DNA from: Gammaproteobacteria bacterium | GTDB taxonomy: Bacteria; Pseudomonadota; Gammaproteobacteria; Pseudomonadales; UBA3067 | Length of the DNA stretch: 6,685 bases | Assembly: GCA_019090565.1 (NCBI GenBank) | Contig: JAHRVS010000222.1 | Span: 1-6,685, forward strand | Direction of reading: 5' to 3' | Part shown: piece by piece, positions 1-6,685 of the stretch | Numbering within the stretch: position 1 is the stretch's first letter | How the letters are laid out: the number at the start of each line of letters is the position of its first letter | Notes under the pieces: model-generated | What the model saw: the letters and a program-made list of their open reading frames with translations, nothing else | The model's database searches: none | Told to the model about the DNA's origin: nothing | Program-made: the position numbers and the translations under genes

Positions 1-39
1 GCTATCCTTTCTAGAAAGCAAGTAGCTAGCCCTCAAACA

Positions 40-71
40 AAAAAGGCCCACTGAACACAGTGAGCCTTTTT
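40..71 (-). terminator. Rho-independent terminator after the AlkB-type gene
   Basis: A 14-base stem with one C/A mismatch closes on the 4-base loop AACA. The left arm is AAAAAGGCCCACTG and the right arm is CAGTGAGCCTTTTT. Read on the minus strand, the hairpin begins about 21 bases past the stop codon of the AlkB-type gene, and its second arm runs into TTTTTTTGTTTG, the expected U-tract. The A-run at the left and T-run at the right make it nearly symmetrical, so it could also stop transcription arriving from the left on the plus strand. Confidence 0.85.
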
Positions 72-92
72 GAATGACTAACCTAGAGTAGG

Positions 93-1361
93 CTAGGCAG
101 TTTGAGCTATAGGTAGCAAGCCTTCTTCTTCCAGCTCGGCGCGCTGTCGGCGTGCATGGGCGAGCAAGTCAGGGTGCCCGCTCTTCTCGTTTGCCTCCAA
201 GGCAAGCAGCTTTTCAGCTGGAGACGCATGGTTCTCGTCCCACTCAATGAGAAGCGGCACCATCGCATCCTCCCATTTCTTCTTGTTACGAGACAACCCC
301 ATCATTTTCATGTAGCCAGCGGGCAATTGAGGACCCTCTAAATGAGGAACCAAATTCCAAAATTCGCGCTCAGGCACATCATGATGGTCGGCATGACGAC
401 CTATTCCGTCTGTCAACCAATTAGTAACCTTATACGTGCAACCCCACGAATGTTTAATTTCGATAGGCTCATCAGGGTCACGCACCAAGCCATAGTGCTG
501 AATATACACGCCGGCTTTGTACCCCAAGTGCGCTTGTATTACGCCAATGGCAAATAATGCTAAACCAAGGAAACCCGTAATGGCTGCAACGCTCACGATA
601 ACCAATAACTCAACAAGAAAGCCTCTTATTAACCGGTTGTTAAAAGACCACGCAGGCAGGCCAAGGTTCTCAAGACGGCTTTTCTCAATTTCCCACACAA
701 TTTCATAATCTTGCTTTAACGTACGCTTGGTAAACGCCATGATTCCTTCGCCACGAAGTGCTGTACTTGAATCATGAGGCGTCGCTGCTGTGAGGTGATG
801 CCCATAGGGGTGTTCAACCGCGTAGTAACTAAACATGGTGAAGACACCCATCAAGCGAGAAAGAAATACAGATAGCGGCTCATGTAAACGATGGCAAAGT
901 TCATGACCGATAGCGACCGTACCCAGGCTAGAGGTAATGCTAAATAGCAACATGGCAACAAAGTACTGAACCCATCCATCATCAGCATGGGCGGCTAACA
1001 TATCAAAACCGGTCACTGCTTGTAGGCCTGCTGCAATTCCCAAAAAATCTGCGCCATTATGTGCGTGAGCCATCACCCATAGAAAACCCACAAAAGTCAG
1101 CACAGTACCAACGGAATAGAATTGCATCATACGTACAAAAATCTGCGGTGCCTTCCATTCGTAGGTCTCATGATCTTCGCCCAAAATTGGCTCAAGCACT
1201 TGCAGCGCAACCAAGAATGCGACAAACCCCCAACCTACAACGCTGGAATTGGTAAAAACCAGAACCGTCGCAGCCGAGGAAATCAACATTGGGACCAAAT
1301 AAGGCAAATACATCGGCCACGTTGCTTGTGACCGGGAAACATCAGGTGCTATGGCACTCAT
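93..1361 (-). CDS. alkB: AlkB/XylM-type membrane di-iron monooxygenase (alkane 1-monooxygenase family)
   Basis: This 422-residue integral membrane protein belongs to the AlkB branch of the fatty-acid desaturase-like di-iron hydroxylases, which oxidise terminal methyl groups of alkanes or alkyl side chains using O2 and electrons from rubredoxin or ferredoxin. The histidine boxes are visible: HELCH at residues 153-157, EHPYGHH at 183-189 and RHADHH at 322-327. An HYG motif lies at 289-291. Hydrophobic segments lie near residues 18-60, 80-100, 130-150 and 245-278. The length is close to the roughly 400 residues usual for AlkB, with a charged C-terminal tail after about residue 355. The start at 1361 is supported by GGAGAG six bases upstream. 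Two positions differ from canonical alkane hydroxylases: the NYxEHYG motif reads VYIQHYG, and the LQRHxDHH box reads IGRHADHH. The substrate may therefore be an alkyl-aromatic or another methyl group, and the symbol denotes the family only. No rubredoxin domain is fused and no redox partner lies nearby. Confidence 0.88.
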   Translation of the reverse strand: MSAIAPDVSRSQATWPMYLPYLVPMLISSAATVLVFTNSSVVGWGFVAFLVALQVLEPILGEDHETYEWKAPQIFVRMMQFYSVGTVLTFVGFLWVMAHAHNGADFLGIAAGLQAVTGFDMLAAHADDGWVQYFVAMLLFSITSSLGTVAIGHELCHRLHEPLSVFLSRLMGVFTMFSYYAVEHPYGHHLTAATPHDSSTALRGEGIMAFTKRTLKQDYEIVWEIEKSRLENLGLPAWSFNNRLIRGFLVELLVIVSVAAITGFLGLALFAIGVIQAHLGYKAGVYIQHYGLVRDPDEPIEIKHSWGCTYKVTNWLTDGIGRHADHHDVPEREFWNLVPHLEGPQLPAGYMKMMGLSRNKKKWEDAMVPLLIEWDENHASPAEKLLALEANEKSGHPDLLAHARRQRAELEEEGLLPIAQTA

Positions 1362-1367
1362 TTTACG

Positions 1368-1373
1368 CTCTCC
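1368..1373 (-). promoter_or_regulatory. Ribosome binding site of the AlkB-type gene
   Basis: Read on the minus strand the sequence is GGAGAG, followed by the six-base spacer CGTAAA and then ATG at 1361. It supports that start codon. The stretch further upstream, about 1381-1412, is very A+T-rich and could hold a promoter, but I found no convincing -35/-10 pair. The best is TTGAGC followed by a poor ATATTT. Confidence 0.65.
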
Positions 1374-1423
1374 ATGTGCTAGTAAATTAAAATATTTTTT
1401 TATTGTTATGGCAGCTCAATACG

Positions 1424-1442
1424 CCCTCTGTTTACAAAACCA
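1424..1442 (-). repeat. 19-base direct repeat, copy nearer the AlkB-type gene; candidate operator
   Basis: The plus-strand sequence CCCTCTGTTTACAAAACCA recurs exactly at 1578-1596 in the same orientation. It contains the short inverted repeat GTTT-ACA-AAAC. In this copy the flanks extend the symmetry to TCTG...CAGA over 1427-1444, with mismatches inside. It lies 63-81 bases upstream of the AlkB-type start codon, where an activator or repressor could act. A role as binding site is inference; the duplication and the palindrome are seen directly. Confidence 0.6.
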
Positions 1443-1577
1443 GACAATGTAATTCAGTGGCTTTTTTCACAACGCCAAACAGTTCGCTTATGCGCTTTTG
1501 CATGAAGCTGCAACTAATTACTTTACTGCAGAAAAAGCCTGATTGACAAGGGTAATACTTCACTTTCTCACACAACT

Positions 1578-1596
1578 CCCTCTGTTTACAAAACCA
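1578..1596 (-). repeat. 19-base direct repeat, distal copy; candidate operator
   Basis: This is an exact second copy of the element at 1424-1442, with starts 154 bases apart. It keeps the GTTT-ACA-AAAC core but lacks the outer TCTG/CAGA symmetry because CG follows instead of GA. An AATG also follows in both copies, offset by one base, while the bases before differ. Identity that stops sharply at 19 bases is more like a protein-binding site than a large recent duplication. Confidence 0.6.
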
Positions 1597-1638
1597 CGTC
1601 AATGAGGTGCTGCGACCAACCGACTTAAAGCCATAATA

Positions 1639-1666
1639 TTGGCGCGCATAGACAGCATGCTATAAT
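1639..1666 (+). promoter_or_regulatory. Candidate sigma-70 promoter reading toward ppnN
   Basis: TTGGCG at 1639-1644 is followed by a 16-base spacer and a perfect TATAAT at 1661-1666. Transcription would start near 1673. That gives ppnN a leader of about 440 bases, unless the transcript is a separate small RNA. A second, weaker pair sits closer to the gene: TTGGAA at 1974-1979 and TATTAA at 1996-2001, also with a 16-base spacer. Neither has experimental support here. Confidence 0.35.
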
Positions 1667-1755
1667 AAGTATTCACTCAGCATGATTCCGCTACTGATTA
1701 GAAGTAATTGTTTTTCACTTCGCCTACAAAGCCTCCGTGTGTTTTTTCACAATAG

Positions 1756-1774
1756 AAGCTTCATAACGAAGCTT
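1756..1774. repeat. Short perfect inverted repeat (hairpin)
   Basis: AAGCTTC and GAAGCTT pair perfectly across the five-base loop ATAAC. No T-run follows on either strand, so it is not a standard intrinsic terminator. It lies about 80 bases downstream of the predicted start from the 1639-1666 promoter. It could be a structured part of a leader or small RNA, or a protein-binding palindrome. Confidence 0.4.
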
Positions 1775-2116
1775 ATCGAATGGGCGCATCTAAAAGTAGG
1801 AATTTTCATAGGAGGAAAAAGACCCCGCGAGTCAAACTGCAACGTATAAAGCATACATGAGGATTCGAGTACGGAGCCGACACAGCTACCATGTAAAACG
1901 TACACTTTCAGAGGACCCCGAAAACCAATGGCTTTATAGAACCCTACAACCGTTGGTTCTCACCCCTCGCGAATTGGAAAATCACACTCTACTGGTATTA
2001 ATTTGCAAATAGAGCCGCCAACGTTCAAGCATCAGACGAACCATGGCCACGTAATAACGTAAATACTCAAAGGCACCCCCTTATCTACTTTCTTTTGAGT
2101 CGGAGTAAATTCGCTA

Positions 2117-3499
2117 ATGGCACAGTTCAGTACCAGCATCTCTCCTGATGAAATTATGGGCGTACTTTCTCAGGCTGAGGTAAATACCTTGGCATCAGTA
2201 GGCTCAAAGAACCTGCACGAAACACTTCGGCGCTGTTCCCTCGCCGTGCTCAACTGCGGCAGTGATGTCGATAATAGCAAGGCCGTCTTCCAACAATTTA
2301 AAGACTGCGACATACACATACACCGTCGTAGCCGCGGCATTCGTCTCGAATTAGTGAACGCACCAAGTGGCGCATTTGTCGACGGTGAAATTATTCGAGG
2401 TATCAAAGAGAACCTTTTTGCAGTCATTCGCGACATTGTATACGTCTATAACGAATTGCATAATGCATCTATGGACCTTGACGATTCTTCCGAGGTTACC
2501 AACGCTGTTTTTTATATTCTTAGAAATGCGAACGTATTAAAACCGGGGCTCGACCCGAATATAGTCGTGTGCTGGGGCGGCCATGCTATCAATCTTACCG
2601 AGTACACTTACACTTCAGAGGTCGGCCACGAGCTAGGCTTGCGCAAACTTGATATCTGTACAGGCTGTGGCCCAGGGGCCATGAAAGGCCCCATGAAAGG
2701 CGCCACTATCGCTCATGCCAAACAACGCCACCGAAGCGGTCGCTACATGGGCTTTACCGAACCAGGGATCATTGCCGCCGAGTCACCCAACCCCATCGTT
2801 AACCAACTGGTCATCTTTCCCGATATTGAAAAACGCCTCGAAGGGTTTGTTCGCACGGGTCATGCCTTTATTGTTTTCCCAGGAGGAGCGGGCACGGCGG
2901 AAGAAGTTTTATATCTACTCGGTATATTACTGCACCCCGGCAATGCTCGCATTCCCTTCCCTTTTATATTTACGGGACCAAAAGAAAGCGCCGATTATTT
3001 TCGCAGCCTTGATGCATTTATCGGAGAGACACTGGGGCCCAGGGCGCAAAAAAAATACAAGATCATCATTGATGATCCCAAAAAGGTTGCCGCTAAAGTT
3101 GTTAGTGGTCTCGCCAAGGTTAGGAATTATCGAAGAAAAAAAAGCGACGCCTTTCATTACAACTGGAAATTACACATCGATTCCGATTTTCAACACCCTT
3201 TTATTCCCAACCATGAAAATATGGCAGCACTTGCCATTAACAGCGAGCAACCCACCCATGCTCTCGCAGCAAATTTACGCAAGGCATTTTCAGGCATCGT
3301 CGCAGGAAACATCAAAGACGAAGGGATTTGCGCCATAGAGAAGCACGGCCCATTTATCATCAACGGTGAAAAACGCATTATGCTTGCGTTAGATAGCTTG
3401 CTGGAAAAGTTTGTCGCCCAGGGCCGAATGAAGCTTGCCAAGGAAGATTACACCCCCTGCTACCAAATTAAGGAATGGTGCTCACAAGATAAGAGGTAA
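2117..3499 (+). CDS. ppnN: Pyrimidine/purine nucleotide 5'-monophosphate nucleosidase PpnN (YgdH type)
   Basis: PpnN cleaves nucleoside 5'-monophosphates into free base and ribose 5-phosphate in the cytoplasm. In E. coli it is stimulated by (p)ppGpp and tunes purine turnover during the stringent response. The 460 residues match the E. coli protein (454) end to end. There is an N-terminal DUF4478-type domain (about 1-130), then a LOG/lysine-decarboxylase-like Rossmann core (about 145-330), then a C-terminal DUF3412-type domain (about 335-455). In the core, CTGCGPGAMKGPMKGA lies at 181-196 and the catalytic PGGAGTAEE at 255-263. FSGIVAGN in the C-terminal part is also shared with E. coli. One visible change is lysine after GPGAM, where E. 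coli has glutamate. The ATG at 2117 follows GGAG at 2102-2105 with a somewhat long 11-base spacer, and an in-frame stop at 2096 excludes a longer protein. The 3' end overlaps the convergent lrgB-like gene by 18 bases. Confidence 0.97.
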   Translation: MAQFSTSISPDEIMGVLSQAEVNTLASVGSKNLHETLRRCSLAVLNCGSDVDNSKAVFQQFKDCDIHIHRRSRGIRLELVNAPSGAFVDGEIIRGIKENLFAVIRDIVYVYNELHNASMDLDDSSEVTNAVFYILRNANVLKPGLDPNIVVCWGGHAINLTEYTYTSEVGHELGLRKLDICTGCGPGAMKGPMKGATIAHAKQRHRSGRYMGFTEPGIIAAESPNPIVNQLVIFPDIEKRLEGFVRTGHAFIVFPGGAGTAEEVLYLLGILLHPGNARIPFPFIFTGPKESADYFRSLDAFIGETLGPRAQKKYKIIIDDPKKVAAKVVSGLAKVRNYRRKKSDAFHYNWKLHIDSDFQHPFIPNHENMAALAINSEQPTHALAANLRKAFSGIVAGNIKDEGICAIEKHGPFIINGEKRIMLALDSLLEKFVAQGRMKLAKEDYTPCYQIKEWCSQDKR

Positions 3500-4192
3500 C
3501 AGGAACGCCGTCATCAAGCCCATCAAGCTCATCGCCAAAGCAGAAAAAGCCCCACATTCACGGCTAATTTCCAGAGCTTTTGCGGTACCAATAGCATGGG
3601 CTGATACCCCAATGGCTATGCCCGTCACTGCATCATTTTTGGCCGGAAATATTTTTAAAAGAATGGGAACAAAAAGTGGCGCGAACAAACCTGTTATTAA
3701 AATAAATAATACCGCCAAGGTCGCTTTGCCACCAATATCTTCTGTAATAGAAAGAGCAATTGGGGTTGTCACTGATTTCGTGGCCAGTGATTTAATGATC
3801 ACCTCCTCTAGGCCTACTGCCTCTGCCAAGACCATGACGATAAAAACTGCTGACACAGCGCTACAAGCCACGGTAAACATGACAGGGAAAAACATCGTGC
3901 GAAGCCGCCTTAAACTTTCATAAAGCGGCACAGCCAATGCCACCGTCACCGTGCCAAGCAACAAGTTCAGTGTTTCAACACTTTCAAGATACCTGCGGTA
4001 ACTTAAACCTGTTAGCTCCAAGATAGCCACCACCAATAAAGCAGCAACCACTAGCGGATAAGCAACGGGAAGCCGGCCTAAACGGTTATACAGTACGTTC
4101 GCACACTGGAAACAAGCAAGCGTAATCAACAAACCGAACAAAGGGTGCTCAATCATCACTTGATTGGCAAGCTGAAGTTTCGTCATACCCAT
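3482..4192 (-). CDS. lrgB: LrgB/CidB/YohK family membrane protein
   Basis: This 236-residue polytopic inner-membrane protein belongs to the LrgB family. Members are described as partners of the holin-like LrgA/CidA proteins in murein hydrolase export and cell lysis control. Relatives, including the plant plastid protein PLGG1, transport glycolate, glycerate or pyruvate. Family signatures are present: TVALAVPLY at 83-91, TKSVTTPIA at 138-146 and SAHAIGTAKA at 197-206. Hydrophobic segments run through almost the whole chain, and the length is normal for the family (about 230). Its start is fused to the stop of the upstream lrgA-like gene as TAATG, sharing one base. No good ribosome site precedes it, so translation is probably coupled. 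A second in-frame ATG lies two codons later. Whether the pair controls lysis or carries a small acid cannot be read from the sequence. Confidence 0.94.
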   Translation of the reverse strand: MGMTKLQLANQVMIEHPLFGLLITLACFQCANVLYNRLGRLPVAYPLVVAALLVVAILELTGLSYRRYLESVETLNLLLGTVTVALAVPLYESLRRLRTMFFPVMFTVACSAVSAVFIVMVLAEAVGLEEVIIKSLATKSVTTPIALSITEDIGGKATLAVLFILITGLFAPLFVPILLKIFPAKNDAVTGIAIGVSAHAIGTAKALEISRECGAFSALAMSLMGLMTAFLLPLIL

Positions 4193-4524
4193 TAGCTCGA
4201 CAGTTTATTCATCATAAAAAATGCGATGAAATAGGTTATGAAGAAACTGACGACCAGCACCCCTCCAATTTCAAACCAGGACGATGCCAAGTAAGGGAAC
4301 CAGGTATAGATACCCACAGTAATGGGAATCAACAACATAGGGAGAAACGCAAAAAGCTTATTGGAGGCGCTTAACAAGGAATCGCTCACTCCCCCCCTCA
4401 ACAATAAAAACACCAACAGCAAGAACATGCCGCATACAGAACCGGGCAATGGCAGCTTAAAATAACTCGCCAACCATTCACCCGCTAACTGGAAGGCAAT
4501 CAGACCAATAACACCCACTAACAT
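4192..4524 (-). CDS. lrgA: CidA/LrgA/YohJ family membrane protein
   Basis: This small membrane protein of 110 residues has about four transmembrane segments, near 3-20, 27-44, 62-78 and 86-105. The family signature LPLPGSVCGMFLLL occurs around residues 24-37, and the loop FAFLPMLLIPITVGI matches the conserved FxPxxVG-like region. LrgA/CidA proteins are holin-like partners of LrgB proteins, and the lrgB-like gene follows at once with a TAATG junction. It is shorter than E. coli YohJ (132) at the N-terminus, but an in-frame TAG immediately before the ATG rules out extension. The ribosome site AAGGAG (4537-4542) sits 12 bases before the ATG, which is longer than ideal. No LysR-type or LytSR-type regulator, a frequent neighbour of cid and lrg operons, is visible. 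Confidence 0.9.
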   Translation of the reverse strand: MLVGVIGLIAFQLAGEWLASYFKLPLPGSVCGMFLLLVFLLLRGGVSDSLLSASNKLFAFLPMLLIPITVGIYTWFPYLASSWFEIGGVLVVSFFITYFIAFFMMNKLSS

Positions 4525-4560
4525 CTAACTATCCCACTCCTTAGAATCACTCACTAATAA

Positions 4561-5589
4561 TCAATCACTGAACAAGGAAGTAATGCCATCTAGCAGGCTA
4601 CCCTCACCAATACTTTTCCCGCCTCGTGTCGCAGGCAAGCCCGACAACATGCGCGCCGCTAAACGGCTAAATGGCATTGATTGTAGCCACACATTTCCTG
4701 GGCCAGTGATAGTAGCAAAAAAGAAGCCTTCACCACCAAAAAAAGCACTCTTTATGCCACCCACAAATTCAATTTCAAAGTTAACCTGGCGCTCCATCGC
4801 CACCAAACAGCCTGTGTCGATTTTAATGCGCTGCCCTGCTTCTAATTGAATGTTGTGCAAGGTGCCACCTGCATGAATAAAAGCCAGACCATCGCCTTGC
4901 AGACGCTGCATCACAAAGCCTTCGCCACCAAATAACGCCACACCAATGCGCTTTTGAAAAAATATATCCACCGCAACGCCTTTCGCTGCACATAAAAATG
5001 CGTCTTTTTGGCAGATTAGCTCGCCCCCCACCTCCGGAAGATTAATAGGAATAATCTTTCCTGGATAGGGAGCCGAAAGACTAACCCGCTTTTTACCCTC
5101 ACCCTGGTTGGTGAAAGTCGTCATAAACAGGCTTTCACCCGTTAGCACCCGCTTACCCGCACCCAATAGTTTCTCGAAGGCGCCAGACTGCGTGCCATCA
5201 CCGAAAACCGTCTCCATCATGATGCAGTCATCCATGTACATCATGGCGCCCGCCTCTGCAAAGACAGCCTCACCTGGATCCAGCTCCACCTCCACAAATT
5301 GCATATCGTCGCCATGAATTTCAAAATCTATTTCATGCACCAGTTGATTCTGGTGAAAAGTCGCTTGCGGAAGGCTTTCCCGCTGTTTTTCAGCCACATC
5401 AGGGTTAAAGGTCGGGTGCCAAGAAACCGGCTCCCACTTATTCATACCCGGACCAAACAACAACCATTCAGGCTTCACTTTGCCTAAGGTTAGGCCATTT
5501 TTCACCTGGTTAGCACTGTATGGGCCAACTGGCTTATTATCGACTTCGAGATACCAAACCTTTTCAGCTGTGCTTTTTTCTTCATCCAT
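4561..5589 (-). CDS. GYF_2 domain plus AIM24 (TIGR00266) family protein
   Basis: This 342-residue protein has two parts. Residues about 11-62 form a GYF_2/DUF4339 domain, recognised by WYLEVDNKPVGPYS at the start and by EWLLFGPGMNKWEPV. Such domains are thought to mediate protein contacts. Residues about 84-310 form the AIM24/TIGR00266 beta-sandwich, with GEAVFAEAGAMMYMDD near its start, two glycine-rich GGEGF segments and GPGNVWLQSMPF near the end. Bacterial members have no settled biochemical role, and yeast Aim24 is a mitochondrial inner-membrane-associated protein. No signal peptide or membrane helix is apparent. The start is placed at 5589, where AAGGAAGGA precedes ATG by eight bases. 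The open frame extends to an ATG at 5616 with no ribosome site, which would add nine residues. Only 36 bases separate its stop from the lrgA-like start and no terminator is seen, so the three genes probably form an operon led by this one. Confidence 0.93.
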   Translation of the reverse strand: MDEEKSTAEKVWYLEVDNKPVGPYSANQVKNGLTLGKVKPEWLLFGPGMNKWEPVSWHPTFNPDVAEKQRESLPQATFHQNQLVHEIDFEIHGDDMQFVEVELDPGEAVFAEAGAMMYMDDCIMMETVFGDGTQSGAFEKLLGAGKRVLTGESLFMTTFTNQGEGKKRVSLSAPYPGKIIPINLPEVGGELICQKDAFLCAAKGVAVDIFFQKRIGVALFGGEGFVMQRLQGDGLAFIHAGGTLHNIQLEAGQRIKIDTGCLVAMERQVNFEIEFVGGIKSAFFGGEGFFFATITGPGNVWLQSMPFSRLAARMLSGLPATRGGKSIGEGSLLDGITSLFSD

Positions 5590-5597
5590 GACTGTAA

Positions 5598-5606
5598 TCC
5601 TTCCTT
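5598..5606 (-). promoter_or_regulatory. Ribosome binding site deciding the AIM24-family start
   Basis: The minus-strand sequence AAGGAAGGA lies eight bases upstream of the ATG at 5589, an ideal distance. The alternative in-frame ATG at 5616 lies upstream of this site and has nothing comparable before it. The shorter 342-residue product is therefore preferred. Confidence 0.75.
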
Positions 5607-5652
5607 GTGGGAGCATTTATTTCACGATAAAACCGATAGAAATAAATGGTCA

Positions 5653-5681
5653 TTCGTAGAGCTGTCCTTATGCAGTATAAT
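5653..5681 (+). promoter_or_regulatory. Candidate recQ promoter with overlapping divergent -10
   Basis: A perfect TATAAT lies at 5676-5681, with a weak -35 (TTCGTA, 5653-5658) 17 bases upstream. Transcription would start about 5687-5689, at the favoured recQ ATG (5688). On the opposite strand, TATACT at 5679-5674 shares four base pairs with it and could serve as the -10 for the AIM24-family operon, giving a leader of about 77 bases. No good -35 for the minus direction was found. Confidence 0.45.
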
Positions 5682-5687
5682 CCCTCC

Positions 5688-6685
5688 ATGATTAATCGCG
5701 CTGTGGAAGTCCTGCAAAACACCTTTGGTTTTAACCAATACCGCCCCCCCCAAGAGGAGGTGGTAAACACCCTGCTAGAAGGGCAGGATGCCCTCGTCAT
5801 TATGCCCACAGGAGGGGGGAAATCACTGTGCTACCAACTGCCCGCCATTGTGCGTCCTGGAGTAGGCGTGGTGATTTCACCCCTGATTGCCTTAATGCAG
5901 GACCAGGTCGATGCCTTAAGTCAGGCAGGAGTGCGCAGCAGCTACATTAACTCCTCACTCTCATTCGATGAAATGCGCTTGGTAGAGCAGGCGTTGATGG
6001 CTGGCGAGCTTGATCTGCTCTATATCGCCCCTGAGCGTTTAATTCAGGCCCGTACACTCGACTTGCTATCCCAAATCCCCATCGCGTTATTTGCCATCGA
6101 TGAGGCCCATTGCGTGTCACAATGGGGGCACGATTTCCGCAAAGATTACCTCTCACTCAGCTTGCTCCACGAACGTTTTCCTGCGGTGCCGCGCATTGCA
6201 CTCACCGCCACAGCCGATGCGCAAACTCGGGAAGAAATATCGGCCCGCTTAGCGCTGCAAAACGCACGACAGTTTGTCAGCAGCTTTGATCGTCCTAATA
6301 TTCAATATCGCATCACCCTGAAAGAAAATGCCCGCCAGCAACTGCTGCGATTTATCTTGGCAGAGCACCCTGATGATGCCGGTATCGTTTATTGCCTCTC
6401 AAGAAAGAAAGTCGATGAAACCGCCAAGTGGTTACGAGCACAAGGCTTACGCGCCCTGCCTTACCATGCTGGGCTGCCCTCAGAAACACGTAAAGAAAAC
6501 CAAACCCGCTTTCTCCGCGAAGAAAAAATCATCATTGTTGCCACCATTGCCTTTGGCATGGGCATCGATAAACCCGACGTGCGTTTTGTCGCCCACCTTG
6601 ATCTGCCTAAAAGTGTCGAAGCGTACTACCAAGAAACCGGCAGGGGTGGGCGAGATGGGCTGCCCGCCACCGCCTGGATGGCCTA
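5688..6685 (+). CDS. recQ: ATP-dependent DNA helicase RecQ (partial, 3' end outside window)
   Basis: RecQ is a superfamily 2, 3'-to-5' DNA helicase that acts with RecJ in recombination repair and at stalled forks. The visible 332 codons contain motif 0 (FGFNQYRPPQ, 13-22), Walker A MPTGGGKS (39-46) and DEAH (138-141). The aromatic-rich loop HCVSQWGHDFR (141-151), ALTATA (171-176), FGMGIDKPDVRF (289-300) and the arginine-finger motif QETGRGGRDG (315-324) follow in order. The zinc-binding, winged-helix and HRDC parts expected after these lie beyond the right edge. In motif VI the usual GRAGRDG reads GRGGRDG. The start is uncertain: in-frame ATGs occur at 5646, 5670 and 5688, and none has a good ribosome site. 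I prefer 5688 because the protein then begins a short distance before motif 0, as in other RecQs, and because TATAAT at 5676-5681 places transcription there. Confidence 0.96.
   Translation, partial: MINRAVEVLQNTFGFNQYRPPQEEVVNTLLEGQDALVIMPTGGGKSLCYQLPAIVRPGVGVVISPLIALMQDQVDALSQAGVRSSYINSSLSFDEMRLVEQALMAGELDLLYIAPERLIQARTLDLLSQIPIALFAIDEAHCVSQWGHDFRKDYLSLSLLHERFPAVPRIALTATADAQTREEISARLALQNARQFVSSFDRPNIQYRITLKENARQQLLRFILAEHPDDAGIVYCLSRKKVDETAKWLRAQGLRALPYHAGLPSETRKENQTRFLREEKIIIVATIAFGMGIDKPDVRFVAHLDLPKSVEAYYQETGRGGRDGLPATAWMA

Larger units (their letters stand above)
1362..2116. other. 755-base intergenic region between divergent AlkB-type gene and ppnN
   Basis: No protein gene of recognisable family is present on either strand. 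The region holds the two 19-base repeats (1424-1442, 1578-1596), a candidate forward promoter (1639-1666) and a 7-bp hairpin (1756-1774). There is also an AGGAGG at 1810-1815 with no start codon at a useful distance, and two unsupported small reading frames (1780-1860 and 1857-2012). TTTTTTCACAA also occurs twice, at 1462-1472 and 1742-1752. The gap is long compared with the tight spacing of the minus-strand cluster. It could hold a long ppnN leader, a small RNA or the remains of a lost gene. I cannot tell these apart. Confidence 0.6.

Overview
The window looks like ordinary chromosome from a gammaproteobacterium, probably a marine or hydrocarbon-exposed one. The main clue is a full-length PpnN of the E. 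coli YgdH type, with both flanking domains around the LOG core. The AlkB-type membrane hydroxylase and the proteobacterial RecQ fit this. The genus cannot be settled from the sequence alone. There are no rRNA or tRNA genes, CRISPR arrays, insertion sequences or phage genes.

Layout. Positions 1-92 hold a hairpin terminator. It ends a minus-strand gene (93-1361) for an AlkB/XylM-type di-iron membrane monooxygenase. A 755-base gap (1362-2116) follows. It holds an exact 19-base direct repeat, a hairpin, a good candidate forward promoter and two doubtful small reading frames. ppnN (2117-3499, plus strand) encodes a nucleotide 5'-monophosphate nucleosidase. It converges on, and overlaps by 18 bases, a minus-strand cluster read in the order: GYF_2-AIM24 fusion protein (5589 to 4561), LrgA/CidA family protein (4524 to 4192), LrgB family protein (4192 to 3482). 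recQ (plus strand, from about 5688) diverges from this cluster and runs off the right edge after its helicase motifs.

How the genes relate. The AlkB-type enzyme stands alone, with no rubredoxin, reductase or regulator beside it in the window, so its electron donors must be encoded elsewhere. PpnN works in purine nucleotide turnover and RecQ in DNA repair, and neither has an obvious partner here. The most coherent unit is the three-gene minus-strand cluster, which places an AIM24-type protein directly upstream of an LrgA-LrgB membrane pair with tight spacing and no terminator between them. The recQ/AIM24 intergenic region has overlapping -10-like elements on opposite strands, and recQ may be translated from a nearly leaderless message.

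I do not see a clear, wholly new system. The best leads are the AIM24-LrgAB linkage, the duplicated palindrome-containing element upstream of the AlkB-type gene, the unusual motif residues of that hydroxylase, and the unexplained long leader region before ppnN.
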